Positions 1 to 10,174 of a stretch of 64,000 bases of DNA are shown one piece after another (positions within the stretch are counted from its first letter, which is position 1; every line of letters starts with the position of its first letter). Below the pieces are notes generated by a model. The model was not told the DNA's origin, made no database searches, and saw only the letters and a program-made list of their open reading frames with translations. The DNA is from Linderina pennispora (lineage: Eukaryota > Kickxellomycota > Kickxellomycetes > Kickxellales > Kickxellaceae): contig NW_024468250.1 of assembly GCF_002104995.1 (NCBI RefSeq), positions 1,178,001 through 1,242,000 on the forward strand. The letters run 5' to 3'. The translations under genes and the position numbers were made by a program.

Positions 1-519
1 GAGGGAGTGACCTGGAGTTCCAAGTAGAACACAGTGGCAACGGCCACCAAATACACAGCCTGCGGCCATTGGGTCGGCCAGTCACCAGGAAGTTTGCCGG
101 ACCGGTAACTGTTGCGCACAGACATCGCCGCCACAACCCAGTTAGCAGGCCAGAATGTAATCAGAATATCCGATGTGTATACGCTGTGTCTGTGCTGAAG
201 AACGTGGAGCCTCAGTGCTGCTGCGGCCGCCAAGACCTGAGCGGCCGCCGGAATGATAGCTAAAAGTCTCCATTCGACTGAGACAGCCAACTGGAGCACG
301 GAAAAAGATCGATATGCTGGTAGCTAGGAACAGTGATACAAATTTGGTATGGGTGGACCAAGGACATGGGTAGTAAGAGCGGTCAATGCACGGGAGCGTT
401 GCCAGCTGAGGCGACCGAATGCATGCCGCCACAACAACTGCCAAGCTTATAGCAGCAGACGCTAGGCTCGTCCATTCTTCGACTGATAGCGAAATACTCG
501 GCAGGTAACTGTCTGCCAT
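1..519 (-). CDS. Partial ABCC (MRP/Ycf1-like) transporter N-terminus
   Basis: The minus strand carries the start of a membrane protein that runs off the left edge. The ATG at 517-519 opens MADSYLPSISLSVEEW, followed by hydrophobic stretches (LASAAISLAVVVAACI, KFVSLFLATSISIFF). After a +1 frame change near 300 it continues as LAVSVEWRLLAII, then an Ala-rich helix, HRHSVYTSDILITFW and YLVAVATVFYLEL. The order of helices and the His-Arg-x-S...SD-x-L-x-x-FW pattern resemble the TMD0 region of ABCC-family multidrug/conjugate exporters of vacuole or plasma membrane. No ATP-binding cassette lies inside the window, so the family call is inference from a short stretch. It could be another polytopic protein. 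The frameshift is one of many single extra bases in this window. Confidence 0.4.
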
Positions 520-1277
520 CTGCAAAGAAAGTATAAATTCCAATTGAGCAAACAGCAAAAGGAACTGTTAACCTTGGAATAGGACGAGTGTTTACGAGCG
601 TGTATGTGAGCTAAATAAAGGGTGAAACAAGATTGACTGGAGGAAAAGGGAGGTCCGGTCGGCCTGAGGTCTGATTTTATGTGGTTTGGTTGTTGGTATG
701 GTGACGTGGGAGTGGATCGGCACTCCAATGTCAACAGGAACTAGAGGAAGCTAAGAAAGGTGGGGAAAAAGTCCAACAACCCATGGTTCATGCCATGCGG
801 CCATGTATATCTGGAAATCCGAGTGGCCAATCTTATGACTCAGGACTGTGTAGTCTTTTTTAAAGTAAGCTCTAGCATGCTTAGGCTCGAGAAGACAGGT
901 GGCTCTAGACAGGTTGCCAGAATGCTGGGGAGAATGAAAATGACTGCGAATAAACCGGCGTGAATAAACCGGCGTGAATAAAGGAGATCCATAGAACACA
1001 CAGAAAAGGCTTTATGCCAAGCTGTTGCTTGCTCATCAAGTGCGTCCTTCCTGAAGATACTCTAGGACGGTGCTGGTATTTGTATCCAGAATGCAAATCG
1101 ATGAGTATATCTTGCTATGATCCATACTCAATCGCACCCAGATCAAGGTTACATAGATCGTATTTGCGCAGCCACTCTTCATTAAGAAAAAAAACAGTAT
1201 TCCCTAATTTTCCCTTTTTGTTGTTTTAAAGCACAATCCCCTGCGTCTACTTTTATCAACACAGCTTTGTTTTCACT
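520..1277. other. Intergenic, divergent promoter region
   Basis: This stretch separates the left-edge membrane protein (-) from the kinase gene (+). No convincing coding sequence is seen on either strand. It should hold both promoters. The minus-strand TATA-like stretch near 531-538 lies just upstream of the left gene. The last 70 bases before the kinase ATG are T-rich. Confidence 0.5.
948..975. repeat. 14-bp tandem repeat, two copies
   Basis: The unit GAATAAACCGGCGT occurs twice head to tail, followed by a partial third copy (GAATAAA). It lies in the intergenic region upstream of the kinase gene. No function is evident. Confidence 0.8.
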
Positions 1278-3813
1278 ATGCGAAAGGACGTGATGCTGAC
1301 TCAAGACGAAATCACGCAGCCCACTCAGCCGACACAGCCCACGCAGCCCACCCAGGAGACTCAGCCCACTGACACAACCCAGAAACCGCCGCGCAACGAG
1401 CACAAAAGCGAGCCCGATGTATTTGCGCATCTGGTTCCGCGACACCCGCACCTTCGGCCTGTTGCAATGACCGTTAGTAAGTTACTTGGCGATGGCTACA
1501 TGATCGGGCGGCTGAACAAGTGCGACATAGTGCTGGACCGCAACTATGTCAGCAACACACACTGCCGACTATACATGGAAGAAGATCCCCAAACAAACCA
1601 ACAGAGTCTGTATATTGTCGACGTGAGTACCAATGGTACATATATCAATGACCAGATCTTGGGCCGCGACAACCGCACACTACTGTTCCACATGGACCGG
1701 GTCGGATTCCTGCAGGCAATCGACGCACTGCCATCGGATGTGGCATTGGAGTATAGCGTTGAGCTGGCCAATTCCAGTAACCAGACTACGGGCCAGCCCA
1801 AATTTGACCCAGAGGTATTGCGTGTATACGACTTCAAGCGCGAGATTGGTGCAGGCAACTTTGCCAAGGTGTGGATGGCAATCCACAAGCCAACCGGCAC
1901 GGCATGCGCCTGCAAGGTGATCAATAAGAAACGGCACCTGTTCAGTAGCGGACTCTCAAAGGTCTTTGAACGCGAGGTCAGCATCTTGAAGCAGCTAAAG
2001 CAGGCACACGTCGTGCCATTGCATGAGCTGCACATCGATAAGGAGCGTATCTACATTTTCATGGAATACCTGGATGGCGGCGACCTATTTTCTTATCTAT
2101 CAGAGCACGGTCCCTTCACTGAGTCCGGGTGCCGGCCGATCTTCAAGCAGATCTGCAGTGCAGTGCGGTATCTGCACTCGAACGGCGTCACCCACCGTGA
2201 CCTGAAGCTGGATAATATTCTGATCAAGAAGACGCCAAGTGGAGCGATTGCGTCAGTCAAAATCGCCGACTTTGGACTGGCAAGGGCGGTGAGCGACGGG
2301 GACCTGATGCGCACGATCTGTGGCACGCCCAGCTACTTGGCACCAGAGATCATATGCCGCAACTCGACGTCGACTCCGTACAGCAAGAGTGTTGACATCT
2401 GGGCACTGGGTGTCGTGCTGTATGCGCTGCATCTGAACAGCTTCCCGTTCTCCAAGATGCTGCTAACGGGTGAGACAGGGAAATCAATTGAGTCCTATTT
2501 GAAGGCCAGCAAGCTGACCGACTCAAACCTGAAGTACATTCGGCTGTCAGAGAGCCTGCGCAATCTGATCGAGGGCATGCTGAATATTGACCCGGAGCTA
2601 AGGATTACAATTGACGCGACAGTGCTACACCCGTGGGTGCAGACAAGTGAGGACGGTACGCCTGGTCCGTTGTTTGAGCCCCACGACGTGTGGGGGAGGC
2701 TGGTTCCGGTGCGCAGCAGCGGTGAGGGTGACAGTGGATCCAAGGGGAGGCTGTTGCCCATCGACCTCTTCCGCTACCGCACCACAGTGGGTCGCAGCAG
2801 CAAGTGCCATATCCAAGTGCAAGATCCGCGTATTTCGTCTCAGCATTGCGAAATTCTGTTCAGAAATGGCAAGGCCAGCGTCCGCGACACCAGCCGGGGG
2901 TCATGCTGGGCAAATGGGCGCATAATTGGACCCAGCAATACAGCGATACTAAACGACCACTCTACGTTCTCGCTATGCTCGCTGTCGGGGGGCTTCGGGT
3001 CCGAGCGCCGCCCCTATGAGTTCCAGATCCAGGTTCTGGACAAGCCCTGGAAGCGCATCTGGGTGACTAGCCAGCCGGAAGCTCCCCGGCGGCTGTCGCT
3101 GGAGATGCATACGCGCCACGCAGCAGCTGATAGGATTCTCAAGGGTGGCGGATCAGATGTGGCTGGGGAATCCGAGAACTGTGCCCTGCAAAGCTGCCCA
3201 TCGCAGCAGCAGCAACCGCCGCCGCTGGTGATGCCTGTGCAGTCAGCGCACCTCTCGCATCTTTTGTTTGGAGGCGCCCAGGTAAGTACATCCAGCGAGC
3301 AGTTTGCTATAGGTGGAATATTATCCGGGCTCTGTAGCGTGTACAACAAACTCAAAAGATGCTGGGCTCTGCTTGAATAGAAGGCGTACGCTGTGGGGGG
3401 AAAGATCCTGTTTGATCCGGACTCCACGGCGCTCGAATTGGCCATTGGCACCGAGAAACGCAGCCCTTGGATAGTGCTGAGTGTGCTCGATGGCGAGTTC
3501 CCGCAGCTAGTCTGCTACGACCGCCGCATCACGTTTGGGCGAAGCACCGCAAGCACCGTTCGTCTGGACGACGCCCACATCAGCACCCACCATTGCGAGG
3601 TTTTCCTGGATGCTGACGAGCACGGCCTGCCAGTGCCTCGGCTCAAAAGCACAAGTCCAAACGGCACTTTTGTCAACGCTGAGCGGGTCGAGGAGACTGT
3701 CGATCTGGGAGAAAACGACGAAATCGTGCTGCTCTACGACAACATCGGGGCAGCGGCTGCCGGGCGGGCGTGGTTGGGGCAGCACCGGGTGCTTGACAGT
3801 CACGGATATCCCG
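1278..3813 (+). CDS. RAD53: Rad53/Chk2-type checkpoint kinase with three FHA domains
   Basis: A DNA-damage checkpoint Ser/Thr kinase. The N-terminus holds an SQ/TQ-type cluster with eight TQ dipeptides in residues 8-35, the kind of target phosphorylated by ATM/ATR (Mec1/Tel1). FHA1 (about 57-145) has GRLNKCDIVL and NGTYIN. The kinase domain (about 180-455) shows a glycine loop (IGAGNFAKV), lysine in ACKV, HRDLKLDN, DFGLA and GTPSYLAPE. FHA2 (about 490-580) has VGRSSKCHIQV and SSQHCEI. A GTAAGT intron (3282-3380) joins codon 668 in frame to a second exon with a further FHA-like domain (FGRSTASTVRL, STHHCEV, SPNGTFVN). Yeast Rad53 has FHA-kinase-FHA, so the third FHA is unusual. The second exon ends at a GTAAGT donor (3814). 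The last exon is unresolved: acceptors at 3850, 3863 and near 4046 each give a short tail. No frameshifts are seen. Confidence 0.85.
3282..3380 (+). other. Intron 1 of the Rad53-like gene
   Basis: Donor GTAAGT directly follows a CAG exon end, and the acceptor is TAG. Removing it keeps the reading frame (phase 0) and links FHA2 with the third FHA domain. Reading through gives a stop at 3378-3380, so the 700-codon open frame is not the true end of the protein. Confidence 0.8.
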
Positions 3814-4386
3814 GTAAGTACATCGCCACACCCCCACTCTGCTCAGACAGGGTGCTCTGCCCAGCGCCGGAAAGTTTTTTTGGCTGCCATGGCACCAAAT
3901 TAGGGCATGAGGAAAAGTGTGGGGTGACGAGGTGGACGAGCAGCCTGTAGCTGTACCGATGTTCGATGCTGGCTGTGGGGCGGGTGCAGCTAGAAATTCT
4001 GCGAAAGGCAGGTGTGTGTAATTACAGGCGCTAACTCTCGTCCTCAGCTGTAGTGCTCATTGGGTACAGGGTCGCCATGGTTTGCTCAAGCGCGCAGTAG
4101 GTGGCGAGGCGGATATTTTCAGTGCTTTTGGAACCACCCCAAGGGCGGCATTGCAAAACTGATCAACCGACCTCGGTTTGTTTTCCTCCCTCAGCGTAAC
4201 ATAAAATCGCGCCTGGAACACTCTGGCTGTCCACGTCAACGTAAACAGTTTTTCTCACAGAGCCTTTTTTCTATTGATAAAAGTTTGCTTCTACAGCCCC
4301 TGCGCCTGCCCGGTATCCCTCTCGTCCCCACGTTTCATTCCATTACTGCCTTTTACCAGCATATTGGGTAACAGGATACTTTACAT
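3814..4386. other. Kinase 3' end and thioesterase promoter
   Basis: This stretch starts with a GTAAGT donor and contains several possible acceptors. A CTAAC branch-site-like motif sits at about 4031-4035 ahead of CCTCAG near 4046, which would give a tail AVVLIGYRVAMVCSSAQ. The remainder is the upstream region of the thioesterase gene. Nothing else coding is recognised. Confidence 0.45.
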
Positions 4387-5909
4387 ATGCAATCACTAGT
4401 GCCCTCGACAAAGCTGGCTGCCCGCGCATTGCGCCCCACCCAGCCCATGCGCCGCCTCACGACTTCGCCACGCACACTGCAGGCGATCACAGACCAGAGG
4501 CTGGCGCAGGTTCCCACGACAAAGGTTCCCGCGGGCGCTGCTGGCATCAAAACGACGACCTCGCCGGCAGAGCAAGCACGGCTGGACGCCGAAGCCAAGC
4601 GCGCGCACGACTCGCACGTCGAGAAGCTTGAGGAGGAGCACAAGCGGATGCTGGAACGGTATGACGAATCGCAAAAGATCCTCGACAAATACTCCGTCAT
4701 GCCTGGCAAGAGCGCTGACTATATGGGCATCCTGCAGCGCATCAACGACGCCAACCTGGCCGACGCCAAGGCGCACAGAGAAGAAGCCGCTGGTGCTCAA
4801 GAAGATCAGCGACTCGTTCACGGAGACATTCCTGCGCTTCAAGGACAACAGGGCACTGAGGGAGGAGTATATCAACTTCTACGGCGAGATCCGGCTCGGC
4901 AAGGTGCTTGAGGATCTGGACCGGCTGGCAGGCGCCGTCGCTTATAAGCACGCGTCGGATCAGCAGGGCGAGCTGGCACCGATCGTGTTTGTCACTGCGT
5001 CTGTCGACCGCATCGACTTGAAGCAGCGCCTCAGCCCGAACAAGAACTACCGCCTGGCAGGTATGGTCACGTATGTCGGGTTCAGCTCGCTGGAGATTTA
5101 TATCCAGGTGCAGCCTGTGACTGAGCCCGGGATGCCGGCCGAGGCCGAGCCCAACCTGGTTGCCCGCTTCACCATGGTGGGCCGCGACAAGTACACCGGC
5201 AAGTCCTCGCAGGTCAACCCGCTGCTGCTGGGCGACGAGAGCGAGCGCCGCCTGGTCAAGATCTCGGAGCAAATCAAGGAGCACAAAAAGACGATTGCCC
5301 AGACCAATCTGTACAAGCGCCCGCCCAGCGAGGAGGAGACCATGGTGATCCACAACCAGTGGATGGAGACGAACAAGTTTGCGTCTAGCGGATATGGAAC
5401 GCATGTCAACCTACCGACAGACATGGTGTGGCTCGACAAGACCGTGATGGAGTCGGTGACTGTATGCTTCCCGTCGGAGCGCAACGTCCACAACAAGATC
5501 TTTGGTGGGTATCTGATGCGCCTGGCGCACGAGCTGTCGTTCGCCAACGGCGCCGTATTCACGCACAGCCGGCCGTCGTATGTGTCGCTCGATGATTTTT
5601 CGTTCCAGAAGCCCGTGAATATCGGGTCGATCCTGAAACTCACGTCTCAGGTCGTGTATTCAGAGCCAGAGAACAAGACCTTCCAGGTCGCGGTATCGGC
5701 TGATGTCATCGATAACCTGCAGAACAAGACCGAGCGCACAAACACGTTCTACTTCAACTTCCACTGCCCCAATGGTCCTTGTGCGCCGCGTCGTGCCTCG
5801 CTCGTACAAGGACATGATGAAGTACTTGGAAGGCCGCCGTCGTGCCCAGACCGGCAAGATTATCTCGCGGCTGCAGACCGCCATGCGCGAGAACCGGCAC
5901 CCAGTATAA
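4387..5909 (+). CDS. ACOT9-like mitochondrial acyl-CoA thioesterase (two +1 frameshifts)
   Basis: Hydrolyses acyl-CoA to free fatty acid and CoA, probably in mitochondria. The start has a basic, Ser/Thr-rich presequence (LAARALRPTQPMRRLTTSPR). The body carries two hotdog-fold halves. The first includes FVTASVDRIDLKQRL and GMVTYVGFSSLEIYIQV. The second includes ERNVHNKIFGGYLMRLAHEL, whose N-x-x-x-x-F-GG motif is typical of the double-hotdog ACOT9/ACOT7 type, followed by SYVSLDDFSFQKPVNIGS. The reading frame changes by +1 near 4777 (GCG CAC A GAG) and again near 5774 (CCC A ATG). The true C-terminus is in the third frame, ending RLQTAMRENRHPV. All parts align with the family in order, so I read it as one gene with two extra bases rather than an old pseudogene. 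About 507 residues, near the usual length. Confidence 0.85.
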
Positions 5910-6272
5910 GCAGCTCAGCAGAACTAGAAAACAATAGCCTGTAGCCACCTGATGGGACCTGTATATGAATATAGACATTCGCTAGATGAAAAAGTCCGCC
6001 CTCTATGGTAGATGCTGGAATGCAAGAATAAGCAGCCAGGAGAGCGAACGAGGCCTATGCGAGCCCCTTCGTGGACAACGGACCACTAGGCTTCTCGAAC
6101 AAGTGGGGCTGGAAGCAGCTCAGCCGATGCCCTCACACATATATCTGTGCATACAGCTACTCCTGACCTCTGTATTTGCTGTCTCCGGTGCAATTTCTAT
6201 CGTCCTTTACAGCGAGTACTGATAGCATCCATTTGCTTTAGAAATGTAAAAATGAAGACAGAAAAACTGGCC
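5910..6272. other. Convergent 3' region
   Basis: The region between the stop of the thioesterase (+) and the stop of proteasome beta-3 (-). It should contain both 3' UTRs. No further gene is seen. Confidence 0.5.
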
Positions 6273-6978
6273 TTAGTCCATGCGGCCCTTGAGATCCCGC
6301 GTAATGACCCCGTCCTTGGTGATGACATGCACAACCGCGCCCCATCCGCTCATAGCATCGCGGTCCACGGCGTTCAGCAGCGCTTGCGAAATGGTCTCAA
6401 ACAGCTCCTCAGGCTCCAGATCGGGCTCCCACAGCGACTCGCACATGCCAAACAAGTTGTCGCTGGCCGTTCCGCTGACAATAAAGTCTTCGGCGTAGTT
6501 CGGGCATCCCGATCAGATCCATGCCGCACACAAACGGCTTGTTGTCCTTATCCAGTCCGGCGATTACCGGCTCCACAAAGTACGGTCCGAACCGGCGCTC
6601 ATACAGCATGTGCGAGACCAGGTTCGAGAATGTCTTGGGCTCGATAATGCGCTCCTCAGCGCTGCCGGTACAGGTTCACGTTGAACCGGAACCGGTCGTA
6701 CAGAGTCTTCACATCCGTTGCCAGTCCCAGGGAGCCCAATGTACGTGCGGTCTGTGATCGGGAACACTTTCTGGAAGTTCATATCCACTGTCAGCGCGCG
6801 CTGTCCCAGGCGCTTATCCGCCGCGATAGCCACGCAGTTCTTCCCCACCATGGCCACGACGGCCGACCCGTTATATTCCATGATCGACTACATCGAGCGC
6901 TTGTTTTAGAGGTGGTGAACAGAATCTCGGCCGCGCCATTTTGAACCATGGGTGTGGCATTAGTCGGGCTCTTACCAT
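6273..6978 (-). CDS. PUP3: 20S proteasome subunit beta-3 (three +1 frameshifts)
   Basis: Non-catalytic beta-ring subunit of the 20S proteasome core (human PSMB3, yeast Pup3). Exon 1 contains only the start codon (6976-6978), immediately followed by a GTAAGA donor. The intron runs 6888-6975 and the acceptor TAG leads into [18 protein letters not shown], matching the conserved MSIM-x-YNGG start of the family. The protein continues [91 protein letters not shown] and ends DLKGRMD. Three single extra bases break the frame, near 6730 (CTC C CTG), 6661 (CGC T GAG) and 6509 (CCC G AAC). The family lacks a catalytic N-terminal Thr, consistent with what is seen. It is divergently arranged with NDUFV2. 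Confidence 0.93.
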
Positions 6979-7530
6979 TTTCGAGAGTTGTTTGCTGCTG
7001 TAATGCACGCGCTCAGAATATCTGTCCTTGCTGACCGGTCTGCTAAGAGTAGAAGACCTCTGCGATGAGAGAATAATGAGAGTATTAAACGTGTACCTTG
7101 AATTGGGAGCAAGGGAAAGGAGCAGCAGAAAAGCACGTCAGTTCTCTTTAAGCAGCCGCAAGCGCATCTGTGGACACCTGCGCTAGCCAGCGCATACGCA
7201 AGTGCTGACGACGCAACCGCGGCTATTGATTGATTACCAGATCATATCACGGCAGCGGAATCACCGCCTGTGATCAGCCCTATCTCATCTGCGTTCAGGC
7301 CTGTGGATTTTTATCTCTAAAATACCTGAGGTTGAAGCGCCAGGGCTCAAGCCCTTGACAGTCTCGAAATTTGCTGCTGTTGCAAGCGTGCCTCCCCTTC
7401 TCTCCATACGCTCTTTTTGTTGTCTTTTTAGATTCCGCATTTATTCAGCGCTGTCAATTTCTCGGCCCGAGGGACAGGATTCGCAACACTCAATCACATC
7501 AGCAGACCTCAGTAACACAGGACAACAAGA
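6979..7530. promoter_or_regulatory. Divergent promoter, PUP3 / NDUFV2
   Basis: A 550-bp gap between two divergently transcribed genes with no convincing coding sequence. It should contain both promoters. A pyrimidine-rich leader (around 7380-7440) precedes the NDUFV2 start. I did not see a PACE-type proteasome control element (GGTGGCAAA) on either strand. Confidence 0.5.
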
Positions 7531-8274
7531 ATGCTTGCCAGAATCAGACCCGGTATGATGAGCAGCGCCGCCCAGCGTCTTCGCATGTTTGGTATGCGTC
7601 AGTTCAGTGCGGCTACCGTCCGGCGCAGCGACGCGATCTTTGTGCACCGCGATACGCCCGAGAACAACCCGAGCATCCCGTTCGAGTTTTCCTCGACGAA
7701 CCTCTCGGAGGCGCAGAAGATCATGGCAAAGTACCCTCCTCAGTACAAGAAGGCGGCGATGATCCCGCTGCTGCATTTGGCGCAGAAGCAGAACGGCTGG
7801 ACGTCGCTCTCGGTGATGAACTACATTGCGAAGCTGCTTGAGGTGCACCCGATGCGCGTTTACGAGGTCGCCACTTTCTACACCATGTTCAACCGCAACC
7901 CTGTTGGCAAATATTTCCTGCAGGTGTGCACCACCACGCCGTGCGAGCTGTGCGGCGCCTCCAAGATTGTCAAGGCCATCGAGGACCACTAGGTATCAAG
8001 GTCGGCGGCACTACTCCGGATAAGCTGTTCACTCTTGTTGAGGTCGAGTGTGCCGGCGCCTGTGTCAATGCGCCTGTGGTGTCAGTCAACGACGATTACT
8101 TTGAGGACCTGACCCCTGAGAGCACCGTCAAGCTGCTGGATGACCTGAAGGCAGGTAAGGAAGGTCAAGCGCGGGCCTCTTAATGGCCGTATTAACTGCG
8201 AGCCGCTTGGCGGACAGACGACCCTGACCACACCGCCGCCTGGCCCGGGCTTCATGGTCCGTGAGGACCTGTAA
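7531..8274 (+). CDS. NDUFV2: Complex I 24-kDa subunit (NDUFV2/NuoE), two frameshifts
   Basis: Peripheral-arm subunit of mitochondrial NADH:ubiquinone oxidoreductase, carrying the N1a [2Fe-2S] cluster. A basic presequence (residues 1-33, with [17 protein letters not shown]) precedes the thioredoxin-like fold: [42 protein letters not shown]. The cluster ligands are visible as [12 protein letters not shown] and [10 protein letters not shown]. Near 7990 the frame breaks by -1 (CAC TAG, where one base is missing before GGTATCAAG). Near 8160 one extra base (GAA G GTC) shifts into the frame that encodes the conserved tail ([28 protein letters not shown]) ending at 8274. Without these corrections the protein would lose its second pair of cysteines. 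The presence of complex I separates this organism from Saccharomyces-type yeasts. Confidence 0.93.
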
Positions 8275-8584
8275 TTTTTTACCTTCTTGTCCACCCACAC
8301 CCGTTCTTTCAGCACAATCCCACTACACTTTTAAAAAATATATACTTTCTTTCTCCCACATGAGCGGGTTCAGCTGATATCGTGATCAGGGCAAGAAAAT
8401 CTATGTTGCATATCATGGCGGATGGCACGGCATGGTCCTGGGATGATGTCCTACCGCACCTCATGTATAGGTAGGCAATGTGGTCAAGATAGTTATCTCG
8501 TGAATAGAATGGGAAAGCTATTAATCGAATTTGTAAAAGGGGGGAACTGACGTATGAAACACAGGGATATATAAAACTGGGGGC
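8275..8584. other. Convergent 3' region
   Basis: AT-rich 3' flank of NDUFV2 (TTTTTAAAAAATATATAC near 8325) running into the 3' end of the phosphate transporter on the other strand. No gene is recognised. Confidence 0.5.
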
Positions 8585-10174
8585 TTAGATCATTTGGGTA
8601 GGGGCGTTCTTGCCGTAGGCAAACAGCAGACCAGCGAGCAGACCAGCAGCAGGCAGGGTGATGATCCATGACAGGAAGCACCAGCTGAGCATCTTCCAGT
8701 TCAGGGCGCGCCAGCTGCCGTTGCACAGGCCGATAGAGGTAATGGCACCAGTGATGCAGTGGGTGGTCGACACGGGCAAACCAATCTTGGAGGCAGTCAG
8801 GACAGTGAGCGAGGTGCCAAGCTCAGCCGAGAAGCCACGGCTAGGCGACAGATAGGTGACACCGTTGCCGAGCTTGCGCATGACATGGTAGCCGTAGGTG
8901 AGCAGACCAAGATCAATGGCAGCACCGGCCATGGCCAGAATCCAGCTGGGCACCTGAGCCTTGCCCGAAGGGTCGACCTTGGCAGTACGCCAGATATCGT
9001 AGATGGCAGCAATAGGACCGGCGGCGTTGGCGACATCGTTGGAGCCGTGCGAGAAACTGGCAAGGCACGCAGTGATGACCTGCAGGAACGAGAACAGGTA
9101 CTCGGTATCGCCGTCGAACTTTTGGGCAGCCTCGTGGACAGACGCCAGCTTCTGGTTGTCGAGGTTGCGCACATCCTTGCGCACGCCACGCAGGAACAGA
9201 TCCTTGGCCATAGTGAACAGCGACTTGACCCGCGACTTCTCCTGCTCCTGGAACTCAGCCTCGTTGTTAGACTCAGACTCAATGGTCTTGCCGCTGGCAG
9301 TGATCTTCTCCTGGATCTCGGTGCCATCACCGTTCTCCAGGCCACCCGGAATCTCCTCAGGGGCAGGGGCAGACGGGCGGGGCTTGACAAAGTGAATGAC
9401 AGGGATGTGGAACCAGCGCACGTTCTCCTTGTTGATGACACGGCGGCGGAGCCACGGCACAAAGAGAACCCAGGCCAGGATTGTGACACCGGCAGCAACA
9501 CCGAAGCTGATGCCAACAATAGTACCGATCGACATCTTAGCGGCCTTGGTGCCCGGGGCGCCCTTGTAGATCAGGTAGAAAGCACCGATGAGCGAGGTGA
9601 TGAAGAAGTAGATCGGGATAGCCTTGATTCCGCGCTCCAGCGAGTTCACACTCTTGAGCACAAAGATCTTGGTCGGCATGTAGATAATGGCAGTGACGAT
9701 ACCGGCGGCCACCGGCGAGACAAACCAGGAGGTGACAATCTTGGCCACACCCGAGTAGTCCCACTTGATAGTATCACCGCCGAAGGCAGCAATGCCGACA
9801 CCGATGATGGCACCGACGATCGAATGCGTGGTTGACACAGGCATACCGAACCTGCACGCAGTGAGGACCCACACAGCCGAACCAGCAACAGCGCACAGCA
9901 TACCGAGCATCATCAGCTCGGGCTGGGGCACGAAGAGCTTGACATCCATGATACCGCTCTTGATGGTCTCAGCCGTGTTGGAACCAAGCAGGAAGGCACC
10001 AAGGAACTCTGTGAACACGGCAATAATGCAGGCCTGCGCAAGCGTCAGCGAGCCCGACGAGACACTGCTAGCAAATGAGTTGGCCACATCGTTGGCACCA
10101 ATGCCAAAGGCATCGGCGCAAGCCGCAATGATACCCAGAACGAAGATCCAGGTGTAGTCGTGAATTTCCATCAT
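8585..10174 (-). CDS. PHO89: PiT-family phosphate transporter (Pho89-like)
   Basis: Sodium- or proton-coupled inorganic phosphate symporter of the plasma membrane (PiT/SLC20 family). A single 529-residue open frame with no interruption. Both copies of the PiT signature are present: GANDVANSFASSVSSGS near the N-terminus and HGSNDVANAAGPIAAIY in the C-terminal half. Each is followed by the duplicated helix motif ending PVSTTHSIVGAIIG and PVSTTHCITGAITS. A charged cytosolic loop (about residues 270-370) separates the halves, as in yeast Pho89 and human PiT1. The first two codons are both ATG. A long open frame on the opposite strand is a codon-bias shadow. Phosphate starvation control is usual for the family, but I saw no clear Pho4 box upstream. 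Confidence 0.95.
   Translation of the reverse strand: MMEIHDYTWIFVLGIIAACADAFGIGANDVANSFASSVSSGSLTLAQACIIAVFTEFLGAFLLGSNTAETIKSGIMDVKLFVPQPELMMLGMLCAVAGSAVWVLTACRFGMPVSTTHSIVGAIIGVGIAAFGGDTIKWDYSGVAKIVTSWFVSPVAAGIVTAIIYMPTKIFVLKSVNSLERGIKAIPIYFFITSLIGAFYLIYKGAPGTKAAKMSIGTIVGISFGVAAGVTILAWVLFVPWLRRRVINKENVRWFHIPVIHFVKPRPSAPAPEEIPGGLENGDGTEIQEKITASGKTIESESNNEAEFQEQEKSRVKSLFTMAKDLFLRGVRKDVRNLDNQKLASVHEAAQKFDGDTEYLFSFLQVITACLASFSHGSNDVANAAGPIAAIYDIWRTAKVDPSGKAQVPSWILAMAGAAIDLGLLTYGYHVMRKLGNGVTYLSPSRGFSAELGTSLTVLTASKIGLPVSTTHCITGAITSIGLCNGSWRALNWKMLSWCFLSWIITLPAAGLLAGLLFAYGKNAPTQMI

Noticed and set aside
8759-9835. 358-codon plus-strand frame opposite PHO89
   Set aside because: Low-complexity polar composition and full overlap with a well-conserved transporter. 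It is a shadow of its codon bias.
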